NCBI GenBank assembly: GCA_026387055.1
Contig: JAPLML010000104.1
Location: 1-13,924, forward strand
Origin: Planctomycetota bacterium
GTDB taxonomy: Bacteria > Planctomycetota > Phycisphaerae > FEN-1346
Length of the DNA stretch: 13,924 bases
Direction of reading: 5' to 3'
Under the pieces are notes generated by a model. It worked only from the letters and a program-made list of their open reading frames with translations. It made no database searches and was not told where the DNA came from. Position 1 is the first letter of the stretch, and every line of letters begins with the position of its first letter. Both the position numbers and the translations under genes were made by a program. This document shows positions 1-7,263 of this stretch, piece by piece.

Positions 1-1171
1 ATTCGACCAGTTCACCCACGATAAGGATTCCCCCCGCGTACCAGTTGATCCCGGCGTACTTGGGGTTGTCCTTGGGGTTCTCGGCGTCCTGTTTGCCGTC
101 GAGGAAGATCTTCGCCTTGTCGGGCGGGTCGGGGAGGAGTTCAAGCTTGACCGCGTGCACGGTGTCGGGCAGGTTGCGGCCGATGGAGAGCGTGGCGAGG
201 CGGTGACCGGTCGCGTAGCGGTCGAAGCGCGGAATGGTGCGCGGGGGCCGGTCATCGAGCGTCACGCGGACCTGGCCGCAGTCGGGGCCGAGCAGATCGT
301 AGATCGCGGCCGAGGTTCCCCTGAACTTGAAGCTGATCGTTGCCCCGGCGGCGCCGGCCTTCCAGAACTCGGGCAGACGGCTGGTCCAATTCTTCGCCAT
401 CTTGTCGGTCGCCGGGTCGAGCTTCTGCCAGTGATCCTAAAGCTTGGCGGCACTCAAGGGCAGGAGCTTCGCCCGTTCCCAGTTGTCCGCCACGAGCGGC
501 GCGCCGAGCGTGTGCGGTTGAGGGCCTCCTTCTCGGCATCGGTCTTGGGTTTCTTGGCGGCCAGGAGGAGCGTGCCCTCCTTGGCCAGCCGCGCGACCTC
601 CAGTCCCATGTGGATCGACGGGACGGCATAGTGGTCGGCCACGCGCTCCATGGCGCTGGCGGCCCGGGGGAACTTGCCTTCCTGGAGGGTCGGCACGAAC
701 CCGGCGACGAGCGTGTAGACGAAGCAGATGTCGGCGGCCGGGTCGGCCTGCCACGTCTGCCGGACGATGCCTTCCATGGTGCGGTAGATGTCTTCCGGCG
801 CCGCGCCCCCGTCATTGACGGCGAACTCGACGAACACCAGGTCGGGCTTGTGGCGCAGCACATCGTGCTCCAGGCGAAAGACGCCGAGGTCGGAGCCCGT
901 GCCGCCGATGGCGGCGTTGATCTCGCTCACCTTGGCCTTGGGGTACTGCTCCTGGAACCACTTGAGGGTCTTGGGGCGCCAGCCGGGCTGGGCGGTGATG
1001 CTGCCGCCGAAGTAGGCGATGCGAACCTCGGTGCCGGCGTCGAGCTTGGCGAAGAAGTTGGGCAGGCCGCCGCGCGCGGCACTCGGCGGCATCAACGAGC
1101 GGATAGGCGTCGGCCCCGGCGGCGATGGGGGCAAGGAGCAGCACGAGCAAGAGGGCGGCGCTACGGGGCAT
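1..1171 (-). pseudogene. Decayed secreted SGNH/GDSL-family hydrolase, runs off the left edge
   Basis: Read on the minus strand, the gene starts at ATG 1171 with a signal peptide (MPRSAALLLVLLLAPIAAGA) behind a GGAGA site. It is then broken three times. At about 1071-1080, in a CGCGCG run, the frame shifts; past it comes an SGNH catalytic core with the nucleophile block YFGGSIT (Ser codon 1000-1002), the glycine block INAAIGGTGSD and the asparagine block VEFAVND. At about 512-522 the frame shifts back, and the usual fourth block (D-x-x-H, typically DGVHP) is absent: the text jumps from AEKEALN to HTLGAPLVADNW. At 437-439 there is an in-frame TAG. Beyond it the same frame stays open to base 1 and encodes a beta-rich C-terminal domain (HWQKLDPATDKMAKNW ... 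WYAGGILIVGELVE). SGNH enzymes of this type are typically carbohydrate esterases. Losing the catalytic Asp/His as well as the frame argues for true decay, although single-base assembly errors could explain one lesion. Confidence 0.85.
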
Positions 1172-1183
1172 GGCGGGTCTCCG

Positions 1184-1279
1184 GTATTCTATTTTGGATT
1201 TTAGATTCTTGATTTTCGACTTGAAAGGCAAAGGCCACGGCGAGATTCCTCGACTCGCGGCGCTCGCTCGGAATGACAG
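1184..1279. repeat. Intergenic repeat-like segments: AT-rich run and GGAATGACA-type motif
   Basis: Bases 1184-1222 are strikingly AT-rich against a GC-rich background. On the minus strand they read as reiterated AATCTAAAATCCAAAAT-like words. A TAAAAT word there, with a TTTCAA 17 bases upstream, could serve as a weak promoter for the SGNH gene. Bases 1243-1279 carry the text AGATTCCTCGACTCG ... CTCGGAATGACA, which resembles a motif common in intergenic DNA of many bacteria. Both look like dispersed repeat material; only one copy of each lies in the window. Confidence 0.45.
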
Positions 1280-1298
1280 CTCGGCGCAAGTTGCCCCA

Positions 1299-1365
1299 CG
1301 GCGGGCAGTCTTGCCCGCCGCAGCCCTGTGCGATCTGGGGTGCGGCGGGCAGGACTGCCCGCCGC
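1299..1365. repeat. Inverted pair of GGCGGGCA palindromes
   Basis: There are two perfect hairpins. The first has a 9-bp stem at 1299-1307/1312-1320 with loop GTCT. The second has a 10-bp stem at 1342-1351/1356-1365 with loop GGAC. The core of the second, GGCGGGCAGGACTGCCCGCC, is the reverse complement of the first except for one base, so the two copies form an inverted pair. The pair sits between the sulfatase stop and the SGNH start. Neither hairpin has a T-tract, so an ordinary intrinsic terminator is not indicated. The rest of gap 1172-1386 shows nothing else. Confidence 0.8.
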
Positions 1366-1386
1366 GCAAGGCGCCTGTCAGGCCGC

Positions 1387-2772
1387 TCAAATCTCGAGCG
1401 CCGCCGCGGCCTCCTTCGGGGCGTCCATCTTCTTGAGCCAGTCCATCAGGCGGGCCTGGAGATCGTCCATCACGCGGGCGTTGGCGGCGGCCACGTTCTT
1501 CTCGCCGAGCGGGTCGGTCGCCAGGTCGTACAGCTCGCGCTCCCCCTTCGGCCCGAACGGCACGTACGCCCACTTCTCGGTGTAGACGACGGGCGTGACG
1601 GCCTTGCCGGGCTTCTCGCCGGGCTTGCGGCGCCAGTGCGAGGCCGAGACGGCGATGTCGCGGATCGGTTCCTGCTCCTTGCCGCCGAGGAGCGGCGCGA
1701 ACGAGCGGCCGTGGACCGGGTCGGGCGGCTTCGCCTTCACACCCGCCAGGTCCAGGAGCGTCGGCAGGATGTCGGGCGGCTGAAGGAGCGCGGAGACCGT
1801 CCGCCCGCCCTCGAGGCCCGGGGCCGCCACGAGCAGCGGAATGTGGGCCACCTCCGGGTAGATCGGCCAGGCCCGGTCATCGCGATCGTTGATGTTCGAC
1901 TTGCCGGTGCGGTTGTGCTCGCCCAGGCTGGTGCCGTGGTCGGAGGTGAAGACGACGGCGGTGTTCTCCCACAGGCCGAGGTCGTCGATCTTCTGGATGA
2001 CGCGGCCGACCCAGCGGTCCACGAGCTCCGCCTCGGCTGAGTAGTGGGCCCGCAGATTCTTCAGCTCTTCGGGCGTATAGTCCGAGGCCTTGCCGTAGTT
2101 GGGATGGAGCATCGGCGTGCCGGCGTAGTCGGGGTCGTAGCGGCGGACGAGGTATTCGGGCGGGTCCCACGGCTCGTGCGGGTCGAAGAAGTCGACCCAC
2201 AGGAAAAAGGGATGATATTTGTAGTTCTCTTCAAGCCACTCGGTGGCGAGGGCGGCGGTGCGCGGCGGAAAGTAGTCCTCCTCGCGCCGCCACCCGCGGT
2301 TCTCCCACCGGTGGAGGTCCACGAGGTTCTGGCCCTGGAAGTGGCGGCCGGTGCGGGTCTTCTCGGGCGGCATGACGTGCTCGATGGGGTAGTTCATCCG
2401 CAGCATCGGCAGGTCGGCCTCCTGGCCGCGAAGAAGGTTCGCCCCGTCGAAGCCCTGATCGAAGTTCGCCCGGAAAAGGTGCGGCGTGTCGCCGAGGAGC
2501 TGCGAGACGTACCCCGCCTGGTGAAGGATGGAGGGCAGGTGGTTCTTGCCGCTCTGGGTGCGGCTCTGCCACCCGTACCACGGCCAGCCGTAGCGGCCGG
2601 TCGTCACGTCGGTGCGGTGGGGACTGGTCGGGAAGCTGGAGTTGTAGAAGTTCGACAGGCTGACCGCCCGCCGGGCGAACTGTTCGAGCTGCGTCGCCCG
2701 GACCGGCATGGCCGCGCGCCGGGAAAGGTTGTCGTAGCGGAACGTGTCCGAGATGATCAGTATGATATTCAC
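1387..2772 (-). CDS. Sulfatase-like (alkaline phosphatase superfamily) hydrolase with Thr at the nucleophile site
   Basis: A 461-residue protein with GTG start at 2772, chosen because AAAGGAAAAAGG lies just upstream and the N-terminus begins directly with the first strand and metal motif (MNIILIISDTFRYDNL, D9). The sulfatase signature region is FPTSPHRTDVTTGR. In the C/S-x-P-x-R motif the first residue, normally oxidised to formylglycine, is Thr49 (codon ACC). The rest of the site is present: DPHEPW in the middle and the C-terminal metal motif TSDHG (D278, H279) with K291 downstream. The fold and length fit family S1 sulfatases; superfamily members with Thr nucleophiles include NPPs and phosphoethanolamine transferases. 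The substrate cannot be read from sequence. No signal peptide is visible, so cytoplasmic action is likely. It lies upstream of the SGNH remnant, 215 bases away on the same strand. Confidence 0.9.
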   Translation of the reverse strand: MNIILIISDTFRYDNLSRRAAMPVRATQLEQFARRAVSLSNFYNSSFPTSPHRTDVTTGRYGWPWYGWQSRTQSGKNHLPSILHQAGYVSQLLGDTPHLFRANFDQGFDGANLLRGQEADLPMLRMNYPIEHVMPPEKTRTGRHFQGQNLVDLHRWENRGWRREEDYFPPRTAALATEWLEENYKYHPFFLWVDFFDPHEPWDPPEYLVRRYDPDYAGTPMLHPNYGKASDYTPEELKNLRAHYSAEAELVDRWVGRVIQKIDDLGLWENTAVVFTSDHGTSLGEHNRTGKSNINDRDDRAWPIYPEVAHIPLLVAAPGLEGGRTVSALLQPPDILPTLLDLAGVKAKPPDPVHGRSFAPLLGGKEQEPIRDIAVSASHWRRKPGEKPGKAVTPVVYTEKWAYVPFGPKGERELYDLATDPLGEKNVAAANARVMDDLQARLMDWLKKMDAPKEAAAALEI

Positions 2773-2814
2773 GCCTTTTTCCTTTCCGGGCCTACCCTGT
2801 TTCCCGCAAGCCGC

Positions 2815-2965
2815 AATGACTAATGTCTAATGACTAATGTCTAATCAAACGACAAACGGCAATGACCAAAGGGGGCAGCCTTCGACGCCGCGCCGGTCCC
2901 GGCGGTTGCATTAGACATTGCCTTTTGCCTTTTGATTAGTCATTAGGACTTAGCCATTAGTCATT
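2815..2965. repeat. AT-rich inverted repeat (AATGACTAATG unit)
   Basis: The left arm (2815-2867) starts AATGACTAATGTCTAATGAC and continues through CTAATCAAACGACAAACGGCAATG. The right arm (2910-2965), read in reverse complement, starts AATGACTAATGGC and continues through CTAATCAAAAGGCAAAAGGCAATG. The two arms are about 50 bases long and clearly homologous but imperfect. Within each arm the words AATGACTAATG and TCTAAT recur. A short GC-rich spacer (2870-2907) separates them. The right arm overlaps the end of the C45 gene. The remaining bases of gap 2773-2956 hold only the sulfatase ribosome site. Confidence 0.85.
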
Positions 2966-4114
2966 CTTTGCAGGCGGCCGCTCACGCATCAAGCGGCGCA
3001 CATCGAACCGATAGTATTTCTGCTTCCACGCCGGCGCGCCGTCGGCGGCGGCATTGGCGACGTAGATCACGCCGTCGGCGGGGACCATCAGGGCGTTGTG
3101 CAGGTTCGATCCCATCGCCACGGGGCCGTCCATGAGGCGCAGGGCGGACTGGGGCGTGAACTTCCCCTGCCCTTCCTTGACGCGCTCGCAGAGCTTGGCG
3201 TAGCGGCTCCCGGCCGAGAGGATGACGGTGTCGGGGACCGGCGTCGGCAGAAGGGAGTGCGCCTCGCCGGGCTTGACAAGCTCAAGCTTGTCGGGCGTGG
3301 CCCACACGCCGACGGCCGAGTCGGCCCGCGCGTCGGCGATCACGTAATAGTACTCGCACGTGCGCGGGCCGGCGCGGAAGACGCCGATCGCCTGGTCGAG
3401 CGTCCGAGCCTCCTCCAGCACGCGCCGCACGAGGAAGGCCATCGGCGTGCCGTTCCACATGCCCGTGCCGCCGCCGCCCATCTCGCCGATGCTCACCTGC
3501 TCCAGGTTCATCCCCGTCACGGAGCCGATGAAGCCCGCGTACGAGACGTTGACGAACGCCGCCTTGCCGTCGGGCTCCTGGATGATGAGGACCGCGTGGT
3601 CCTGGAGCCGCCAGTCCACGCCGTAATCGAGGATGCGGCCGTGAAGGAGCTTGCCCTCGGCGGTGACCTTCTTCAGGAGGGCGAAGCCGCTGCAGTGGAA
3701 CATCTCGGGGATGAGGTTGCAGGCGATGACGCGGTCGGCGGGAAGCTCGGCGCCCTCGGCCAGGGCCTTCATCTCGCGGAAGTACGCGTCCGGGATTTTC
3801 CCGGCGAACGCCGCGTTGAGGACGGCGGCGATCTCGGGCCGCGTGATCTTCAGGTCGCCCAGGCGGACGGCGTCGCCCTCGCGCAGCAGGAAGCCCACGT
3901 TCTCGGAGATGGCCTTCCTGAGCAGCCGCCCGTGCTGGCGGCCCATCTCTTCGGGCGTGCCCTTGAGATGGAGGACGCGGTAGCCATCGACGGTTTCCAG
4001 GTAGCCTTGCCCCTCGGTGGCCACGAGGGCCCGCGCCGGTTGGGCATCGGCGGCCCAGACCTGGCCGGCGACAAGGAGCAGGAGGAGCAGGAAGCCAAGG
4101 ACTCTACGTGTCAT
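2957..4114 (-). CDS. Secreted C45-type (acyl-CoA:6-APA acyltransferase-like) Ntn hydrolase
   Basis: A 385-residue protein. ATG 4114 is preferred over ATG 4138 because GGAGGG sits 6 bases ahead of it and the signal peptide then starts cleanly (MTRRVLGFLLLLLLVAGQVWA). After export, residues 50-65 carry the family's N-terminal motif (KGTPEEMGRQHGR). The predicted autocatalytic nucleophile is Cys141 in EMFHCSGFALL, followed by LLHGRILDYGVDW and FVNVSYAGFIGSVTGMN, as in C45 proteins. C45 members cleave themselves before the Cys and then act as amidohydrolases or acyltransferases; the substrate here is unknown. A related phospholipase B-like assignment is possible but less likely. The last two residues (Asn-Asp) and the TAA are encoded by the AATGACTAA end of the neighbouring repeat. 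It stands alone, with repeats on both sides. Confidence 0.85.
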   Translation of the reverse strand: MTRRVLGFLLLLLLVAGQVWAADAQPARALVATEGQGYLETVDGYRVLHLKGTPEEMGRQHGRLLRKAISENVGFLLREGDAVRLGDLKITRPEIAAVLNAAFAGKIPDAYFREMKALAEGAELPADRVIACNLIPEMFHCSGFALLKKVTAEGKLLHGRILDYGVDWRLQDHAVLIIQEPDGKAAFVNVSYAGFIGSVTGMNLEQVSIGEMGGGGTGMWNGTPMAFLVRRVLEEARTLDQAIGVFRAGPRTCEYYYVIADARADSAVGVWATPDKLELVKPGEAHSLLPTPVPDTVILSAGSRYAKLCERVKEGQGKFTPQSALRLMDGPVAMGSNLHNALMVPADGVIYVANAAADGAPAWKQKYYRFDVRRLMRERPPAKND

Positions 4115-4164
4115 GGAGCACCCTCCGCGTCCTACCATTGCAAACGCCCGGGTCTTCTGGTATC

Positions 4165-4193
4165 AAGGTAGCGCGTTTCGGTCGCCGTGTCCA
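4165..4193 (-). promoter_or_regulatory. Weak candidate promoter for the C45 hydrolase gene
   Basis: On the minus strand TGGACA (4193-4188) is separated by 17 bases from TACCTT (4170-4165), giving a leader of roughly 40-50 bases before ATG 4114. The -35 box matches the sigma-70 consensus well; the -10 box matches only at three positions. Confidence 0.3.
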
Positions 4194-4216
4194 GCGCCAA
4201 ATGCCGCGCACGGGCA

Positions 4217-4444
4217 GGGCCTTTGGTTACGGAGGGTAGCACGGCCACCCGCTGGTACGTGTTTAGCGTACCCCGGCAGGTGTGGCACGGCCGGCTTGTC
4301 CGGCCGTGGGGAATGTGGCCGGCGCTCTGCCACGGCCGGACAAGCCGGCCGTGCCAGTCGCCGCGGCGACCTATCGGGACAATGGCACACTCGCTAAACA
4401 CATACACGCGCCGTTGCGTGGCCATGCCACCCCTCGCTGAGGGG
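4217..4444. repeat. Nested composite inverted repeat with GTAYGTGTTTAG boxes
   Basis: From outside in there are three inverted pairs. The outer one is a GG-rich module, GGGTAGCACGGCCACCC on the left, mirrored by GCGTGGCCATGCCACCC on the right. Next is a 12-base box, GTACGTGTTTAG at 4255-4266 on plus and GTATGTGTTTAG at 4394-4405 on minus. Innermost is a perfect 27-base inverted pair, 4283-4309 and 4330-4356, each arm of which is itself a small hairpin (CGGCCGG CTTGT CCGGCCG). A further 6-bp hairpin (CCCCTC GCT GAGGGG) lies at 4430-4444, just ahead of the DUF4091 ribosome site. Apart from a weak promoter candidate, nothing else is seen in gap 4115-4467. Confidence 0.85.
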
Positions 4445-4467
4445 TAGCCTCCCACGGAGAGCCTTCT

Positions 4468-6158
4468 ATGAGGAAGATGATGCTGACGGTAACAACCCTC
4501 GCCGCGTTCGGCCTGGCCGCGGGCGCCTGGGCGGGCGAACCGCCGGAGCAGTTCCGCCTCTGGGGCGCGCGGGCGAAGGCTCATCCGTACCTGGCCGACC
4601 CCGGCCTCGACGCCCCTGCCCCGGTCGCCGCCGCGGCGAGCGACGAGGAGAAGTCGCGCGGCTTCATCTTCTTCTCGAAGCCGCCGGCGTTCCTCATCCG
4701 GCCCAACCACGTGCCCACGGCCGAGGAGCGCGCCGCCCGCCTCACCGCCCGCGACTGCCCCGGCCAGTACGGTCCGCTGGAGTTCGCGGTGCTCGCCCTT
4801 CGGGACGGCGAGTTCACGGTGGAATGGACGGGCCTTACCGGGCCCGGCGGCAGGAAGATCCCGCCCGAGCACCTCGACGTCCGCGTGGTCCGCTACGCCA
4901 AGGTCCCCAGCGCCAGGGGCCCCGAGGTGGTCCCGATCCTGCTGGAATGCATGTTCCGAAAGACCGTGCCCGCCGGGCGCGTCCAGCCGTTCTGGATCAC
5001 CTACCACGTCCCGGAGAGGACCGCGCCGGGCACGTACGAGGGCAAGGTCATGATCCACCTCGACAACGAGGTGAAACTGACCGTCCCCCTCGCGCTCACG
5101 GTCTACAGCTTCACGCTAGTCGAGCCTGATGTCAATCTGTATATCTACTACAATAATGATACGAACCCGGCCTACCAGGTCGCGGCCGAGCGCGAGCTTG
5201 CGGACCAGCGGTGCCACGGCATGACCATGGCGTCGCTCGAGATGCCCGTGACGCGCGACGGCGACCTCCCACGCGCGAGCGCCGCGCCCTGGCTCGACCT
5301 CTACAAGAAGGCCGGCTTCGCGCGGCCGTACCTGCACACGGGCCTGTGGAACCGCATCACGGCCGAGTGGCTGAACACGCCGGACAAGTCGATCGCCATG
5401 TGGGGCCCCTGGTTCCGCTACTACCCGTTCAGCGAGAAGCTCGACCGCCGCTTCGCGGAGACCGTCCGGATGCTGCGCGACGAGGCGAAGGCGCGCGGCC
5501 TGGAGCTCATGCTCGCCGTGGCCGACGAGGCCGGCAGCCACGCCTGGACCACCGAGGCGGCGCAGCACTACAACGACCTTCTGAAGGCCGACGTGCCCGG
5601 CGTCCTCCGGGAGCTGACGGTCGGCGGGGGCTGGGCCACGGGCCGCCCGGAGGACGAGCTCTGGAAGGGCCGCATCAACATATGGACTACAAATCGATGG
5701 CTGCCGGAGAAGCTCGCCCTCGTCCGGGCCGGCGACCCGAAGGCCCTCCTCCAGATCTACAACATGGGGGGCGACGGGTCGACCGGCGGCGGCATCGAGT
5801 CGGTCCGCGCGTTCTACGGCTTCTTCATCTGGAAGTCCAAGGCTGCCGGCGCCGCCCAGTGGACCTACTACCACCGGCGCAGGGGCACGTGCCCACGCTC
5901 CGGTGGGAGATGGCCCGCGAGGGCACGAAGGACCTGCGGCACCTCGCCACGCTCGAGAAGCTCCTGGCCGGGAAGACCGGCCCGGCGGCCGAGGCGGCGC
6001 GCAAGTTCCTCGATGAGATCGCCGCCAAGATCGTCCTTCGGACCGACGCCTACGACCCCATCGGCGGGGGGCGCGTGCCCGTCCAGCCTCCGGGAACCTA
6101 CGACGAGTGGCGGGCCCGGATCGCGGAGTTCATCACGCAGTTGTCAGCGCCGCGGTAA
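4468..6158 (+). pseudogene. Secreted DUF4091 / GH123-like glycoside hydrolase, frameshifted
   Basis: The start is ATG 4468 behind GGAGAG, with a signal peptide (MRKMMLTVTTLAAFGLAAGA). Residues about 60-220 form a beta-rich N-terminal domain like that of GH123/DUF4091 proteins. The (beta/alpha)8-type catalytic part follows, with an Asp-Glu pair in LAVADEAGSH (D353, E354), the arrangement used by GH123 beta-N-acetylgalactosaminidases for substrate-assisted catalysis. After AAQWTYYH (to 5874) the frame is lost; the family C-terminus resumes one frame over as VPTLRWEMAREGTKDLRHLATLEKLL and ends at TAA 6156-6158 (reconstructed about 563 residues). Read straight through, the original frame runs to 6168 with an arginine-rich nonsense tail. 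The aromatic and glycine-rich segment usually found between these two blocks seems shortened. The lesion sits in a near-perfect palindrome at 5871-5906, so an assembly fault is possible. It is probably cotranscribed with the UroD-like gene 23 bases downstream. Confidence 0.8.
5871..5906. repeat. 36-base near-palindrome at the DUF4091 frameshift
   Basis: The centre is a perfect 12-base palindrome, GGGCACGTGCCC (5883-5894). It is flanked symmetrically by CCACCGG (5871-5877) and CCGGTGG (5900-5906), with 5-base spacers that pair in part. Fifteen of the 18 symmetric positions pair. The reading frame changes inside it. Confidence 0.8.
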
Positions 6159-6181
6159 CCCCACGTGAAGGAGACGTCGGC

Positions 6182-7222
6182 ATGGCGAAACCGCAAAAGA
6201 CCAGGCCGCCGATGGGCCGGCGCGAGCGCGTCCGCAGGATCATTGCCGGCCAGCCGGCCGACCGCTGCGGGTTCTGGCTCGGCAACCCCCACGCCGACAC
6301 CTGGCCGATCCTCCACGCGTATTTCGGCACCAAGACGGAGCTTGAGCTGCGGACGAAGCTCGGCGACGACCTGCGCTGGCTCTGCCCGCAGTTCTACCCC
6401 GGCGCGTGGAAGGACCCCAAGAGCCGCGACATGTTCCCGCCCATCCTCGGCGAGGACCACGGCAAGCATCACCCCTTCGCCGACTGCGAGTCGGTCGAGC
6501 GGGTCGAGGACTACCGGTGGCCGAGCCCCGACCACCTGGACTTCGAGCCGTGCCTGGCGGACCTGCGCTCCGCCGGCGACATCTACCGCGCCAGCGGCAT
6601 GTGGTGCTGCTTCTACCACCACGTCATGGACCTCTTCGGCATGGAGAACTACATGCTGAAGATGTATACTCATCCCGATGTTGTCGACGCCGTCACGCGG
6701 CGCGTCTGCGAGTTCTACCTGGAGGCCAACGAGCGGTTCTACGCGAAGGCCGGAAGGATGGTCGACGGGTTCTTCTTCGGCAACGACTTCGGGACGCAGC
6801 TCGACCTCATCTGTTCGCCCGCCCACTTCGACCGGTTCATCATGCCGTGGTTCCGGAGATTCACCGACCAGGGCCACGCCCACGGCTACCAGGTCATCCT
6901 GCATTCGTGCGGGGCGATCCACAAGGTGATCGACCGGCTGATCGCCGCCGGCGTCGACTGCCTGCATCCGCTCCAGGCCCGCGCCCGGAACATGGACGCC
7001 GCCACGCTGGCCCGCGACTTCAAGGGCCGCATCGCCTTCCTCGGCGGCATCGACACGCAGCAACTCCTCGTCCACGGCACGCCGAAGGAAATCAAGGCGG
7101 ACGTGCGCCGGGTGAAGCGCCTCCTCGCCCCGCGCCTCATCGTCAGCCCCAGCCACGAGGCCCTTCTTCCGAACGTCCCGCCGGAGAACGTTCGCGCGAT
7201 GGCCGAGGCGGCAGTGGAATAG
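6182..7222 (+). CDS. Uroporphyrinogen decarboxylase-like protein (MtaA/CmuA-type methyltransferase family)
   Basis: A 346-residue soluble protein. ATG 6182 follows AAGGAGAC at good spacing; the longer upstream reading would overlap the previous gene. The UroD fold is recognised from the basic N-terminal segment (MGRRERVRRIIAGQPADR), the central FFFGNDFGTQLDLICSPAHFDRFI, and the barrel end VILHSCGAIHKVIDRLIAAGVDCLHPLQ followed by FLGGIDTQQLL and SPSHEALLPNVPPEN. H241 and C243 (HSCG) match the His-x-Cys zinc site of corrinoid-linked methyltransferases such as MtaA. The third zinc cysteine of those enzymes appears to be replaced in the SPSHE region. True haem-pathway UroD is unlikely, because its N-terminal arginine and aspartate pattern is not evident. 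Such paralogues are numerous in PVC bacteria and usually uncharacterised. Pairing with a glycosidase gene suggests use of a methylated or decarboxylated sugar-derived compound, which is inference. Confidence 0.85.
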   Translation: MAKPQKTRPPMGRRERVRRIIAGQPADRCGFWLGNPHADTWPILHAYFGTKTELELRTKLGDDLRWLCPQFYPGAWKDPKSRDMFPPILGEDHGKHHPFADCESVERVEDYRWPSPDHLDFEPCLADLRSAGDIYRASGMWCCFYHHVMDLFGMENYMLKMYTHPDVVDAVTRRVCEFYLEANERFYAKAGRMVDGFFFGNDFGTQLDLICSPAHFDRFIMPWFRRFTDQGHAHGYQVILHSCGAIHKVIDRLIAAGVDCLHPLQARARNMDAATLARDFKGRIAFLGGIDTQQLLVHGTPKEIKADVRRVKRLLAPRLIVSPSHEALLPNVPPENVRAMAEAAVE

Positions 7223-7242
7223 TGTGGTCGCGGCGGCGGCCA

Positions 7243-7261
7243 GGCGGTCATGTGAGCCGCC
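7243..7261. terminator. Weak hairpin between convergent genes
   Basis: GGCGG at 7243-7247 pairs with CCGCC at 7257-7261, plus a T-G pair, over a 7-base loop. It lies in the 41-base gap where the UroD-like gene and the 254-residue gene converge. There is no T-tract on either strand, so termination is only a suggestion from position. Confidence 0.3.
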
Positions 7262-7263
7262 AA

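Noticed and set aside
2044..4171. Long plus-strand open frames opposite the sulfatase-like and C45 genes
   Set aside because: Low-complexity text antisense to genes with intact family motifs.
4132..5058. A 308-codon minus-strand open frame across the nested repeat and the start of the glycosidase gene
   Set aside because: It translates palindromic repeat DNA and the antisense of a signal-peptide gene; no family resemblance.
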